In this document: piece after piece, positions 22,080 to 33,517 of the stretch
Layout of the letters: each line of letters starts with the position of its first letter
Numbering within the stretch: position 1 is the stretch's first letter
Assembly (NCBI GenBank): GCA_034440635.1
Contig: JAOTON010000462.1
Location: 124,001 to 188,000 of the forward strand
DNA length: 64,000 nucleotides
From: Lepas anatifera
Taxonomy: Eukaryota; Arthropoda; Thecostraca; Lepadidae
Direction: 5' to 3'
Translations under genes and position numbers: made by a program
Notes under the pieces: model-generated
Databases searched by the model: none
What the model was told of the DNA's origin: nothing
What the model saw: the letters and a program-made list of their open reading frames with translations, nothing else

Positions 22080-22930
22080 CATGGAGCCACGAAATCTGGG
22101 GTGGGTGGAGAGCCGGTAGGAGAGATTTTGGGGCTCCAAAATCAGCTGAGGGGCCCGTGCTAGTTAAGGGGGCCAGATAGGGGCCCCGACGATCTCATTT
22201 AACCTCAGAGCCAGCAAAGGGGTCCCAAGACCAGCGTGGGCTGCCTACCAATTTAAACGGGTCCTAGACACGTGGGGCCTCCTTCAACTCACGGGGCCTA
22301 GACACGCTGAGCGGGCCCCTAGACAGCTAAGATGGCCAGACTAGCAGGGTTTTCGACGAACTTATGAGGCCCAGATACGCACAACGGGCCCCAAACAAGC
22401 TGAAGGGCCCTATATCAGTTAGACGAACACAATACCAACCCAGGGGGCCCTTGCCAGCTCAAGGGACACTAATCCAGCTAGGGGCCATACGACCAAACCA
22501 GATATCTCTTAAGTAAATCCTCTCACGGGCTCTAGACCAGCTCATGGCTGCCACATTAAGTCCACCTACATGGTCCTTTCTAGCTTAGGGGTGCCCAAAG
22601 CAGCGAAGGATCTAAGGCCAAGCCAGTAAGCTCCTGTACAATACCCCCTCATGGTCTCAGAACAGCCCAGGGCAACCTGAAAAACTCGCTCTCAGAAGGC
22701 TAAAAAAATTTCAGGGGGCCCAGGATTTGTTGATGGGGCCCTTTACCAGTTAAGGTGCCCCGAAAAGCTTAGTATGCTCCAGTGGCGACACATAGGTTTC
22801 AAGTTCAGTGTGAGGGCCTGGTTATCTAAAGCGGTCCCAGATCAGCTGAGAGGACTCAATATCGACTCAGGGAAGCCACTGAAAACTCAGGGGCCCAGGC
22901 CCGCAGAGACTCCGCGGCCCCTGATGCTCA
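22080..22930. repeat. Degenerate GGGGCCC array
   Basis: Loose 25-35-bp units share GGGGCCC and GACCAGCT-like cores (CAGCTGAGGGGCCC, CAGTTAAGGTGCCCC, CAGCTCAAGGGAC). Conservation is too weak to define a consensus by eye. It resembles the arrays at 24.6-26.5 kb in composition and spacing. Confidence 0.45.
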
Positions 22931-23172
22931 GGTTAGCGCCAATCGGGGATTTCGGTAGGGACCCAGCGTTAGTCAAGACAACTATGATATGTGGATGAGG
23001 TTGATACACCTTAGTTTTCGCCATGACTTAAGTCCACCAAAGTTTACTATATCCATTGTTAATTGTGCTTAGTTTAGCGTCAATCGGGGATTTCAGTAGG
23101 GACCCAGCGTTAGCTAAGACAACTGTGATATGTGAATGAGGTCGATACGACACCTCAGTTTTCACCATGACC
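22931..23172. repeat. 140-bp tandem duplication
   Basis: GTTAGCGCCAATCGGGGATT at 22932 and GTTTAGCGTCAATCGGGGAT at 23072 begin two copies. Each continues with GTAGGGACCCAGCGTTAG and ACAACT(A/G)TGATATGTG(G/A)ATGAGGT. A third fragment (CAGTTAGCGTCAGTGGG) follows at 23207. Confidence 0.85.
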
Positions 23173-23860
23173 GACGACAACTGCATTCTTTGATCATCGC
23201 GCTTCAGTTAGCGTCAGTGGGTGCTTTCAGAACTTTCTACCAAGGCATCAGTCATTGGGTTCTGTGCGGAACTCCGTTGGCCTGAAATATGTTTGATGGT
23301 AAACATCAACATGTCTCACTGAAAGGTAGCTTTCATGAGAATAAACATTTACAAATACGTTTTTAAAGGTGTTTTTTCTTCGACACTGGCCGCCTTTTTG
23401 GCGGTAAATTGGCGCCCCTCAGATTCGGCGGCCCCCAGGTTCGGCGCCCTTCGAGCCTGGGCCCCACCTTAAAGAAATCCTAGATCCGTCAGTGGCCTAC
23501 TCCGCCGCTGATGCCAGCAGCTCCCGCTGTGTGACCGCTCGGAACTCGGGGTGATAGCCGCTGCCGTAGCCGTTGCCGCCGGCACCATTTGGCGGGCAGC
23601 CCGAGTCTCCGCTGATTGCGCGCCAAATTAGCGCGCGTGCAGATATGAATGGCGCGCGGCGCGGCGGCGGGCTGCTGGCGCGGGTGAGGGGCTGCATCCG
23701 TCGCCAACTTGTCCGGCTGAGTGGTAAAAGGCTGAGCAGGCCCCGCCCGCCGCCCGCCTTGCCCAGCTACAATACTTCTCCCGTCCTAATGGTCCCAATC
23801 AATGTGCCCACGCTTAAAATATTGCTTATTGATTCGTTGATTTGCATTCGTAGCGGCGCT
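23173..23860. other. Unassigned DNA, GC-rich from 23400
   Basis: A possible degenerate small element runs from CACTGGCCGCC (23384) to GATCCGTCAGTG (23494), without a target duplication. Positions 23495-23770 are CpG-rich with short open frames on both strands and no domain I can name. Confidence 0.3.
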
Positions 23861-24056
23861 TATGAGCGTTGACTGCGGGCGGCGGAGTCAGAGCCGGTGG
23901 CTGAGCGTTGACTGCGGGCGGCGGAGTCAGAGCCGGTGGCTGAGCGTTGACTGCGGGCGGCGGAGTCAGAGCCGGTGGCTGAGCGTTGACTGCGGGCGGC
24001 GGAGTCAGAGCCGGTGGCTGAGCGTTGACTGCGGGCGGCGGAGTCAGAGCCGGGGC
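23861..24056. repeat. 39-bp minisatellite, 5 copies
   Basis: The unit GAGCGTTGACTGCGGGCGGC plus GGAGTCAGAGCCGGTGGCT repeats perfectly. It is flanked on both sides by unique CpG-rich DNA. Confidence 0.95.
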
Positions 24057-24564
24057 ACCGAGCGGCCGCTGTTTGGATTTGATTTGTTTCATCGTCCGTG
24101 CGACTGCTGTCCTGCCATCAGTTCCCTGCGCCCACAGAGCCACCCTCTGCAGCCCACACCGTCACTGCCGTAGCCGATATTTACGCTGCATTCCTGTGCG
24201 AGAGGTGAGTTTGTGTCATCAATCACTGCGCTAGTATCGCCGCCGTTTACTGCCGGCCGCGCAGAGTTGGACGCTGGTGGTGCCCGCGTCCAACCAACAG
24301 TTGGCTGCAGTCTCCGGCAGCATGGCAGCCGCCTTGGAATACCGCGGGTAGGCTGTGCCGCAGTACTTCAAAGTGCCGCGGGCTGGCCGGGCAGTCATCA
24401 GTCGGTGATTTCCATTACAGGAGGGGCTCGTGTGTGGGCTCGCCGACCGAAATGAAGACGTCAGTTAGCACCGCAGCTGAGCGCGCTACTATTTAGCAGC
24501 TAAAGAGCAGACGAGATTGCGCGGATCAAAGATCACGTCTACCCGATACACAGTGGGACAGAGG
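24057..24564. other. GC-rich unique DNA
   Basis: CpG-rich, with short open frames and no recognisable protein or RNA. GAGAGGTGAGTTTG at about 24200 resembles a splice donor, but no matching exon can be argued. Confidence 0.3.
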
Positions 24565-24599
24565 CAGTGTCGTAGCCAAAGGGGGTCCTTGGGGTCCCC

Positions 24600-26560
24600 G
24601 GACCCCCTTGGGCTGACCTTATGCACTGGAAAACACGAGCATTGGTCTCGGGGCCCCCCTGACCTTGGTCTCAGGTGCCCCCCCCGAGCTTTGTCTCAGG
24701 GGGCCCTCCGAGCTTGGTCTCAGGTTTCCCCGAGCTTGGTCTCAGGGGGCTCCCCGAGCTTGGTCTCAGCCCCCCCCGAGCTTGACCTCACGGGTCTTCC
24801 GAGCTTGGTCTCAGGGGGCCCCCGATCATGGGTATCGAGGGCTCCAAAGTACCAAACACTGATCTCGGGGAGGCCCCTGAGGAGGTCCCCGAGCTTGGTA
24901 CTAGGGGGCACTCCAGCTTGGTCTCAGGGGGCCCGAGCTTGGTCTCAGGGGCCCCCGAGCATCGGTATCGATGGCTCCGGAGTACCGAACATTGATCTCG
25001 GGAGGGGGGGCAATATTGATCTCGGGGTGCCCTGACTATCGATATCAAGGGACTCATGAGTGAGACGCGAGCATTGGCCTCATGGGATCCAGACTTTGGT
25101 CTCAGAGGCTCCCGAGCCTGGTCTCAGCCCCCCAGCTTGGTCTCAGGGGCCCCAGGCTTGGTCTCAGGGGCCCAGGCTTTGGCTCAGGGCCCCCGAACAT
25201 CGGTATCAAAGGGCTCCAGAGTACCGACCATTTTTCCCAGGGGGCGCTCCGAATATTAATCTGGGGGGGCGAACATCGGTGTCGAGTTGCTCCAGAGAAA
25301 AGCGGAAGCCTAAGGATGCCAACGAGCCTGATCTAAGTGGGACCCCGAGCTTGGTCTTAGGAGCCCCCGGGCATCAATATCCAGGGACTCCGGAAAATTG
25401 GTCTCGGGGGAGGGGGCAAGCGATTATTTCAGGGGCCTCCAAATGCTAATCTCGGAGAGCCCTGGAATGTGTAGATGCTGTTGCGTAGCCAAAGGGGCCA
25501 AAAGTCTGCAGACCCCCTCGGGTCAATCCAACCCACTGCAAAGGATTCTCTGATCACAGGCCCCCAGAGTCAGTCTCAGGGGCCCCTGAAGGTTCGTTCT
25601 CAGGGCGTCCCGAGTCGGTCTCAGAGCCCCCGCCCTGCGAGTCGGCCTCAAGGCCCCCGAAAGTAGATTTTAGGGGGCTCCTGAGAGTTGGTCTCAGGGG
25701 CTCGAAATTCGGTCCGAGGGGGGGCGAGCTAGTCCCGGGGCTCCCAGGGAGTAGTTCTCAGGGCCCCGCGAAGGTCTATTTTAGGGGGTCCCCTGATAGT
25801 CTCAGAGAACCCTAAGAGTCGATCAAGGGCCCCGGGCCCCTTGACACGGTCTCATGGGCCCCGAGTTAGCCTTAGGCGTCTGAGGGCTAATCTGGGGCCT
25901 CCGAGAGGCAGTCTCAGGAGCGTCAAAGACTCAGTCTCAGGGATTCTTCCACCCCCCCCGCTCGAGTGTTAGTCTCAGGGGGCGCCCCAGAGTTAGTCTC
26001 AGAGGGCTGTCGGAAGTCATTCCCAGCCCCCCCACCCCAGAGGCAGCCTCAGGGGACCCCCAAGAGCTAATCTGGATGGCCTCGAGAGTCAGTTACAGAC
26101 CCCCCCCCCCCAGAGCAAATCTGGGGGGCCCGATAATTAGGTTCAGAGGTGCTGCCGATAGCTAATCTCAGGAGCCTCGAGAAATTCTCAGGGGCCCCCA
26201 GTTCTGGTCAAGAGGCGCCGTGAATCAGTCTCGGAGACCATCTGAGATCTAATCGGGAGATGGACCGAAAATTAGTCTTGTGAGTGCCGCCAAGTGTTGG
26301 TCTTAGGCGGCCCCAGAGCTGGTCCTCAGGTCCCCCAAGAACTCAGCGAGCGAGCTAGTCTCCGCGAGCATTTCTCATCTTCCTCCCCCTCCGCTCAGGG
26401 TTATCCTCAGGGCCCCACGAGAGTAAGTTCCAGGGGGTTGGTCGTCTCAGGGTGCCCCCAAATGCTAGTTTTGGGGGACGGAAGTACTGGTTTGCGGGAA
26501 AAGTGTTGTTTTTGGTGTCCCCAGGCACTGGTTTCTGGGCCATGTCAAGTGCTAGGCCCC
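24600..26560 (+). repeat. Degenerate GAGCTTGGTCTCAGGGG array
   Basis: From 24660 to 25450 the core CCGAGCTTGGTCTCAGGGGG recurs every 22-25 bp, interspersed with longer units carrying CATCGGTATCGA and CTCCGGAGTACCGA. From 25480 to 26560 the core drifts to GAGTCAGTCTCAGGGGCC. It is the opposite-strand relative of 13899-14459. Confidence 0.75.
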
Positions 26561-26606
26561 TGGAAATCTCTTCTCGACCCATGGGGCAGAGGGCAGGGGG
26601 GGGCGA

Positions 26607-26835
26607 CGGATGGTGGTCCTGGATGGCTTAACGCTGACACAGCAATACAAGCTCTGTACAAAGCCTATCAGAGAGCCAAAGTCCAAGACAGTACTGACCT
26701 CCCAAACCCCCCGGGATCTCCCACCAATGGCTAGGGAGGGTAAGTGAGCGGTTTCATCAGCAGGACTGTCCACGGAATAGGTTTTATATACCATCTTGGG
26801 CACGCTCCTATATCCCTTTCATTGAGCGTCTTTTT
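26607..26835. repeat. Dispersed repeat shared with 30325-30430 and 27345-27420
   Basis: GTGGTCCTGGATGGCTTAAC and TACAAAGCCTATCAGAGA match GTGGTCCGGGGTGGGTTAAC and TACAAAGCCTATGGGAGA near 30325. CTGTCCACGGAATAGG and TATATACC (26765 on) match CTGTCCGTGGAATAGA and TATATAAC near 27345. This is an unnamed repeat with copies at three places. Confidence 0.55.
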
Positions 26836-27344
26836 TCTTTCCATTTCTTTGAGATTTTAGAATACAATCCAGAGACATCGCTTAAGATCCTAAGCTCAAA
26901 GAAGGTTTTCGAAAATCATATGCCTCGGAAAAATGTACCTATATACACCCATTACGTACCAAAAAAGACAAATTGAAACATTTCGATCAGGCACCATTAC
27001 TGAAGGAAAGGCAAAAGTTAATATAGTTTTAGCATCCATAATAGCAAATCGAACAGGGAATTTGGAACTTCAGCTGATATTTAATATATTAGCTTAACAC
27101 GAATAACTATCTTCCTAAATATTCTGAAATAAACAACTTTAAATATTCTCGTAGGAAACCATACAAACAAGGGCAATGACAAAATTGATGAAAATAATCC
27201 AAAAAGAAGTATAGGTACGAAACGGTGAAAAACAATAACAGAGTGAGCCAAGGCGATAGATGTCTCGGGCGCCTATTATCTTGGTAATTTGCTAATTTAC
27301 AACATAGAAAGGGTAAGAAAGTGAGTGTAGTGAATTCAACATGA
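26836..27344. other. Unassigned AT-rich DNA
   Basis: I see no gene or RNA. The minus-strand frame at 27107-27391 is hydrophobic but matches nothing I recognise. Confidence 0.3.
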
Positions 27345-27420
27345 TCTGTCCGTGGAATAGACGTTATATAACGTCCGGGACACACTCCCATAGCTCTTGT
27401 ATTTTATTCATTTTTTATAT
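27345..27420. repeat. Second copy of the dispersed TGTCC-GGAATAG repeat
   Basis: It is in direct orientation with respect to 26765-26835, separated by about 580 bp of unrelated DNA. The interval 27421-27840 that follows is unassigned. Confidence 0.5.
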
Positions 27421-27952
27421 TTTTTTGGGAAATAATCTGATTAACGAGTTCATGAATTTGACACGCTGAAATAATTGGTAATCATTTCCCGTAGAAGATC
27501 ATTTCTGCGTACTCAAAACGACTGACTAACTGCATGCCTGATTACCAGAGTGAATTGAGGTACGGTCAGGTTTAATATTATGCACGCAGCATCATTTAAT
27601 TTCCCGAAATGTGCCACAAAGCTGTTACTACGGCCACGCTGCCATTTAGGTATGGGCCTGCCTTAATATTTGGTGACCTAAATTTACAAGCATTTGGTCG
27701 GATCGGGAAAATCCAACTCTTAACAAAATGAGAACAAACACTTAAAAAGGCACAGCAAAATTGCCTTCTTGTAAATGTTATAGTGTTAAAATACTATACA
27801 CAAAATATAGGAAATAGGCCCTGGTTACTTAGGGGCCCCCGACCTGGGGCCCCTGATCCCCTTGGCCGAATCCTGGCTACGCCACTGGGCAGTGATCACG
27901 ACACACAGTGGGTAGGAGGGTCGGCCCGGTCTACTCGTAGCCATGGCGCAAC

Positions 27953-28070
27953 CATAGGCGGATCCGAGGAAAAAAGCAGCAGGGGCCCCTCCCCATCCCC
28001 CCAGTGAGCATTCGAAGAGCTCCCACACATCCTTTGAAACCACCCCGGCGTACCTGCGACACATGGCTTC
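27953..28070. mobile_element. CATAGGCGGATCC-type MITE fragment
   Basis: It begins CATAGGCGGATCCGAGG at 27953, with CCCCTCCCCATCCCCCCA following. The far end is not clear. Confidence 0.4.
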
Positions 28071-28108
28071 CTATATGGGCGTCATTGCAATGAAACATGA
28101 CGCTTCCC

Positions 28109-28401
28109 CATAGGCGGATCCAGGATTGCCGATCGGAGGGGTACCTTCCGGGGGAGGGGGCGCCATCCGGACCAGAGGAGTACCATCTGGACCAGGAGGG
28201 CACCACTTTTGACCGGCAAATCCTATCAGGTGGGCACAAAATCCCATCGGTGGGTGCTGATTTTTGCATCCTGGGAGGGGTGGGAAGCAACATTTTCGGG
28301 GGCGCCATCGACTTTTCAGGGGGCGCCGTGAGCCTTTCAGGGGGCGCCGAGGGTCGATGGGGGAGCACGTGCCCCCTTTGCTCCCTCGGGATTCGCCTAT
28401 G
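28109..28401 (+). mobile_element. CATAGGCGGATCC MITE, complete, 293 bp
   Basis: The ends are CATAGGCGGATCC and GGATTCGCCTATG, inverted with one difference in 13. The flanks CGCTTCCC (28101-28108) and CGCCTCCC (28402-28409) form an 8-bp duplication with one mismatch. The interior has repeated CTTTTCAGGGGGCGCC-type blocks. It is non-coding. Ends and duplication length suggest hAT or a related 8-bp-TSD superfamily. Confidence 0.8.
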
Positions 28402-28409
28402 CGCCTCCC

Positions 28410-29350
28410 TGATTGGCACAACTTAAACAACGGCGCCCCACTGGCCCAGGCTGATCCTCACAGTCACTAACCGGTCTCTTCGGTCTGCCCATGGCTGGAA
28501 CAAGTTGGGGCTTTTAAAAAGCTTTTGTAAATGTGTAGAACTACAAGCTGCGACAATTTGTGAGCGCGATATGGATCAGTTAGACAAGTGGAAGGTCCGG
28601 AACAGTTCCTCTAATGCGAGATACTTACTAATGCACTCTAGAACATGACGGGCGGAGAGCTCCTCATCCAGTTCCCCATCACGTCAGCCAGTGCTGTGGT
28701 TCACAGCTGATGCTGTTGCACTTAAAATGATCTCAAATTAAACTTTTTTCCAAATAAATTTCTGAATCTGAACATCTAATTGCCTCAAAATTGTTCCTCT
28801 ACTAGTGTTGGGTGATCCTTTGAGAAAGTTGTGTTCAGAAGTGTTCACAGACTCGACCTCATGCTCAGGATAAGTGATCCCAGTGGATCTGCGGCTGCTG
28901 GGGGTTCCATGTGGCGTTCAACTCCGTACTAGGAAAAGCGTGGCTTTTAATGGCGCGCTCGATGAGAACACTGTAATGATCAGCTGCTCGGCGTTCTACT
29001 TTGCGTCTAACAAGCGAGATCTGGTTGACTTTGGCATGAGACGACTGAGCTTGCTGCGGTGAGGCCATTGTGGAATCTGACATGCTACGATATAAGACAA
29101 GGTGTCTCATGTGCTGGAAGCCGCTGTGCGACGATGTGATGCAGTAGGACTCTCAGCTCTGAGCCAGCACGTGACACAATTGATGCGCCAGCACACTGTC
29201 AGTGATGTGACGGGACAGCGCTGGGGTGGCCGTAATAGGATGGGCTGGCGGGCCTATAATGGCCTGCCCGCCGGTGCCAGCAGACAGCCGCGGCGCGCGC
29301 CAGCCGGCTCGTGTTTCGGCCGCCCCCTTTTTACGGCACCTGCTCACTGC
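28410..29350. other. Unassigned DNA
   Basis: No gene recognised. Positions 29100-29350 become GC-rich just before the CT tract. Confidence 0.3.
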
Positions 29351-29528
<178 letters not shown>

Positions 29529-29531
<3 letters not shown>

Positions 29532-30324
29532 TTCGGTGAGCTGGTATCGGTGCGATCGGAGCTCATTATTAGACCGCCAGGTAATTAGGGGCACGCCGGG
29601 ATGAGTTGTGTGGCCGGTGGTAACAGGCGCGCGCGCCGCCGCCTGCAGTTGGGACCAGCGCGTGCCGGCTAATGAGAGCCGGGCCTCCGCTATGATTAGC
29701 CACAGAGCGCACCTGTGCTGAAGCAACCCACCCGCCATACCCGCGCAAATTGTATGCAGATAGGCTATCTATTTTTTCTGAGAAATGATCACATGTCTGT
29801 AGTACAAAATTGTTGAGCTCTTCATTTCCCCCAAAAATTTTCGATGCCACTATGCGTTGGCGCTTTTATTTGCATTGCGTCAGTGAGGGTTTATCACATA
29901 TATTTATTCCTCGCCATATATTGCCACCATATTATGGCAAGTCCTCTCATCAGAGGTGAAGGAAGTGGACTGAGTCGCCCAACAGCCTCGGGTAATAATC
30001 TGCTGGTCCAAAAAGATGCAGGGAGCCGCCGTCTGAATTGAGATCTCTTTCCGGGGACAGTCAAAATTTACCTATTAGAAGATGAACCATATTGCATTGG
30101 TTCTGCATAGCTTATCTTACTGTTTTTCAGGGAATGTCGATGCAAAATATTGAAGGATAAATTGTTAATTCCGAAGGGAAATTTGGTGGAGTATCTATCC
30201 TGGTTGAAATATTCGTGGCAGGTTTCTGAACATTTTCCAAGCATCTATAGCACTAGCTGCATGGATGTTTTGATCTATATCGATGTGATAGGTAGCATGG
30301 CTGGAGATTGCTTCTCGATCCAGA
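29529..30324. other. Unassigned DNA
   Basis: GC-rich until about 29740, then AT-rich. No gene or RNA is recognised. Confidence 0.3.
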
Positions 30325-30430
30325 GTGGTCCGGGGTGGGTTAACGATGTTACGGCAGTACAAAGCCTATGGGAGACCCAAAATCCAGGGGGTCCTGACCC
30401 CCCAGCCCCCCGATTTCCACCCAGGATAGG
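30325..30430. repeat. Copy of the dispersed repeat at 26607
   Basis: GTGGTCCGGGGTGGGTTAAC and GCAGTACAAAGCCTATGGGA match 26607-26720 in the same orientation. It borders the AT-rich minisatellite. Confidence 0.55.
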
Positions 30431-30439
30431 TAGTTCATT

Positions 30440-30925
30440 CTGGTAAAAGGTAGGAATAAGCTCACTCTGGTAGTAGGTAATATGTTAATAGGTATATAGA
30501 GAAAAGGTATAAGTAGTAGGTATAAAGGTATATAGGGAATATGTATTCCTACCTAATAATAGGTAGGAATAGGTTTGCTCTGGTAATAGGTAATAGGTAG
30601 GAAAAGGTTCGCTCCGGTAATAGGTAGGAATAGGTTTGCTTTGGTAATAGTTAATAGGTAGGAATAGGCTCGTTCTGGTAATAGGTTTCTCTGGTAATAT
30701 TTAATAGGTAGGAATAGGTTTGTTCTGGTAATAGGTAGTAATAGGCTCGCTCTGTTAATAGGTAGGAATGAGGCCATAATAGGGAGGAATAGGATCTTCC
30801 TTCTAATAGGTAGGAAAAGGTTTGCTGTGGTAAAAGGTAGGAATAGGTTTTCTCCGGTAATAGGTAGAAATAGTTTTATTCTGGAAATAGGTAGAAATAG
30901 GTTCACTCTGGCAATAGGTTTTTTA
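30440..30925 (+). repeat. AT-rich minisatellite, GGTAGGAATAGGTT core, left part
   Basis: Units of roughly 25-45 bp combine GGTAATAGGTAGGAATAGGT and TTCGCTCTGGTAATA in varying order. The same units in the same orientation resume at 34866-35058, so the 3.9 kb between them looks like an insertion into this array. Confidence 0.85.
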
Positions 30926-33517
30926 GATTTAACAGTTTATTATTTCATTGGTACAATCATCAGCTCACACAAACGCACACTTACACACTACATACACACA
31001 CACACCCACGAACACGCGCAGAAGGCAGGAGATCCAGTACCGCACCTCCAACCTTACTAAAAAGACACGCGCTGGCGCTTTTTCCTCAAAGGTTGGCTTC
31101 GTCCTCTCATCCTCCCTCTAATTCTCAAGCAAAGATTATCAATTCCAAAAATTTTACAGCCCAATTGGAGCACCACGAGAGATCTGTCACAAATCCCTTC
31201 CATTTTTTCGAGGAAATTTTCTAGCTTATTACATTTAAACGCGGCAGTTCTTTCCGTAAGAATATGTTGATCTACTGTCTTCCTGAAAGCCTCTACGTTT
31301 GGAGCCGAATATGTTGCACCTAATTTACAGTTCACAATATATTGTTTTGCCAATAGAATGATAAGGTTGTGTGCTTTTCTTCCAGATATCCAACCAAATA
31401 CTATATCATTCGCGCTCAATTCTATTGGTAAGCCATTATTAGAAGTTGAATTCTCACGTACGCCCAGAGAGATTGGACGTCATGACAGTGAAATTGAAAA
31501 TATTTTGGTGTTTCAGTATGAATACATGTTAGGCATGTTTCAGAATCAGATACTCCCTTAAGAACAGATACCTTTCAGTGGAAATATATCTGTGTGTAAT
31601 TATAAATTGGAACGATTGTAATTTTATTGATCTTGTACATTGTTAAGGTAGTTCATATACTTGTTTCCAGTTAAAATTACATCCCTCCCCTTCCCAAGTA
31701 TTTGCACGGTCCGTGTTTGTATAGGTATTTGATATAAGTAGAATTGTTTGCTTTTTATTTTTGCTATCCAATTTTAGCTAAGGTTTATTTTGTACGGTTC
31801 CTCCCTTTCGGCCTCTGTGAGCGGTCTGTAATTCCCGTTTCACAAGAGATTAAGCCAAAGGTTTGGGATGGATCACTTAACACGCACCCCGCTGGGGCCC
31901 CTGCCATAACGAGCCCCGCTGGGGGGTATTTTGCCCCCTCGTATTTGATCTCCCAAGAAAGCTAAAGAAAAATTACGGACGTCGTACGAAAGCTCTCGAC
32001 AAGCGGAGTGAAAGTATACCAACTATTTTTATGTCAGGTCAATATTGAGGTCAGCATAGGTCAAAGAGTACGTTTCCCTCTCTAGATTTTTACTCAGCGG
32101 AGCTGAAAAATATACAAGCATCATTTGATTTCTCTCATCGTGGTGAACCCAATGATGTATAATATGACATTTCTAGGTCAAATTCGGAAAAAACCTGACA
32201 TCTAGCTAGGTCAGGTTCACAGGGTGACCTGGTATGGTCATGCTGCATATCAATCGACTCCCTGTGACAATATAAGCACAATGAAAGAAAAAATAGAAGC
32301 TTTATCTCAATTCAGTGAGAAGTTATTAGCAAAACAATCACAGTATGGTCCTGTGACCTGACATGACCTTTGAGAGGTCAGATGGTCAAAAATTTAACTT
32401 TATGGTCAAGATCGTAGTAAGAATACACGGTTTAAGGATTTTCAACTTTATCTATCCAGTATTTACTGAAAACGAGCCCATTTTATTTTTCACCATAGGC
32501 TTATAATGGGGGGTGAACAAAAAATTGACCCCACCTTAGATCAACAATATACAAATTCTGAGATAGCAGATTTGTAGACCGCATTGACCTCATCGAATTG
32601 TGAAAGTTTCAAACTGATCGGTTGCCTGATGTTCCTTAGGGGCCGCTTCAAACTCATGTTTTGAGGTCGGGTCGCTTGACCTTGAATAGATCCTTGACCT
32701 GCCATGACATGAGGTAAAAATATTTGATCAAATGCGTACAATTGATTAGGGATGAGGTGTTGTAAGTTTCATTGTTCTGTGTTTCTTCGTTTTTGCGTTA
32801 TCTGGGGAAAACCAGGAGGGAGAAGAATTTCGCCCTCCCTCCGGCGGAGGGCGTGTTAAGTCTCTGGTAAGCTAATAAATTTGTATGAGTGTTGGGTATT
32901 TCCTTCTAAAGTCAACGTACCCCATTATGTTCCCATTGTTATCAAGAATGGCATCTACTACTTTAATATTCATAGGGCACATGCTCTTAAGCCTGTCACC
33001 ATTTTTTTCAGTTTAATTTGGTTATTGTACCACAGATGTTCTTTCTGCATGTCCTTCGAATTTACAAGAGGCCTGTAGGTTTATTTTTGGAACTCTGTTA
33101 ATACTCCTTTGTAAAATTTTGCAATTAGGAAAAATTTATAATTTTTTTGTTTGTTCATATACGTCTTAAACAAGTCAGTAAGATTATATATTCCTATTCT
33201 TGCTTGTAACAGCTTCAACCAGAGGGGTTGTTCATCGTTAAAGATTTTGGTTGCCCAAGCGAGCGTGAGAGAGATGTAAAGCTTTTCTAGGTTTATCGAG
33301 TTTAAGTCCCCATATTTTATCTGTTGATAGAGAACTGTTCGAGCGACTTTTGGAGGCTTACCTCCCCAGATAAATTTCATGATTTTGTGTTGTATCTCCT
33401 TCTGATATTGTTTTTGAATTATACCTGTGCTGTCCATAAAGACTATTTTTAAAATACGAATATATTTTTATGTCGTAATTATACCTTTAATCGTCAAAGC
33501 TATTTGCTGCCAAATGT
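30926..33517 (-). pseudogene. L1/Tx1-like LINE, C-terminal half, split by a TTAA element
   Basis: Reading down the minus strand, 33081-33437 encodes HKIMKFIWGGKPPKVAR, LEKLYISLTLAWATKIF and NDEQPLWLKLLQ, the FIW and post-palm blocks of L1/Tx1 ORF2. 32875-33080 continues with LWYNNQIKLKKMV and, in another frame, GNIMGYVDFRRKYPTLIQ. After the S3 insertion at 31877-32859 the frame resumes: SETCLTCIHTETPKYFQFHC then LWAYVRIQLL (the Cys-His knuckle of the C-terminal domain), and KAHNLIILLAKQYIVNCKLG, stopping at 31057. A short T run at about 30919-30925 marks the 3' tail where the element meets the minisatellite. The catalytic palm is absent. Stops and frame changes show it is dead. Confidence 0.85.
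31877..32859 (-). mobile_element. S3 TTAA element, inverted copy inside the LINE
   Basis: It starts TTAACACGCACCCCGCTGGG, with a second tandem motif (ACGAGCCCCGCTGGGG) about 30 bp inside, and ends CCTCCGGCGGAGGGCGTGTTAA-type sequence at 32859. TTAA is present at both edges, and LINE coding sequence is interrupted exactly there. Many TGACCT/AGGTCA words lie inside. The open frame at 32541-32741 is shared with the other copy but short. Confidence 0.8.

Larger units (their letters stand above)
24565..27887. mobile_element. Possible hAT-like composite enclosing a degenerate array
   Basis: CAGTGTCGTAGCCAAAGGGG at 24565 and, inverted, CAGTGGCGTAGCCAGGATTC ending at 27887 look like paired hAT termini. 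The flanks GACAGAGG and GGCAGTGA agree at only 5 of 8 bases. GTTGCGTAGCCAAAGGGGCC at about 25471 looks like a second left end, so this may be two overlapping elements. There is no transposase frame. Confidence 0.3.

Noticed and set aside
23384..23494. hAT MITE (CACTGGCCG...CGTCAGTG)
   Set aside because: The ends match poorly and the flanks (TTCTTCGA, GCCTACTC) show no duplication.
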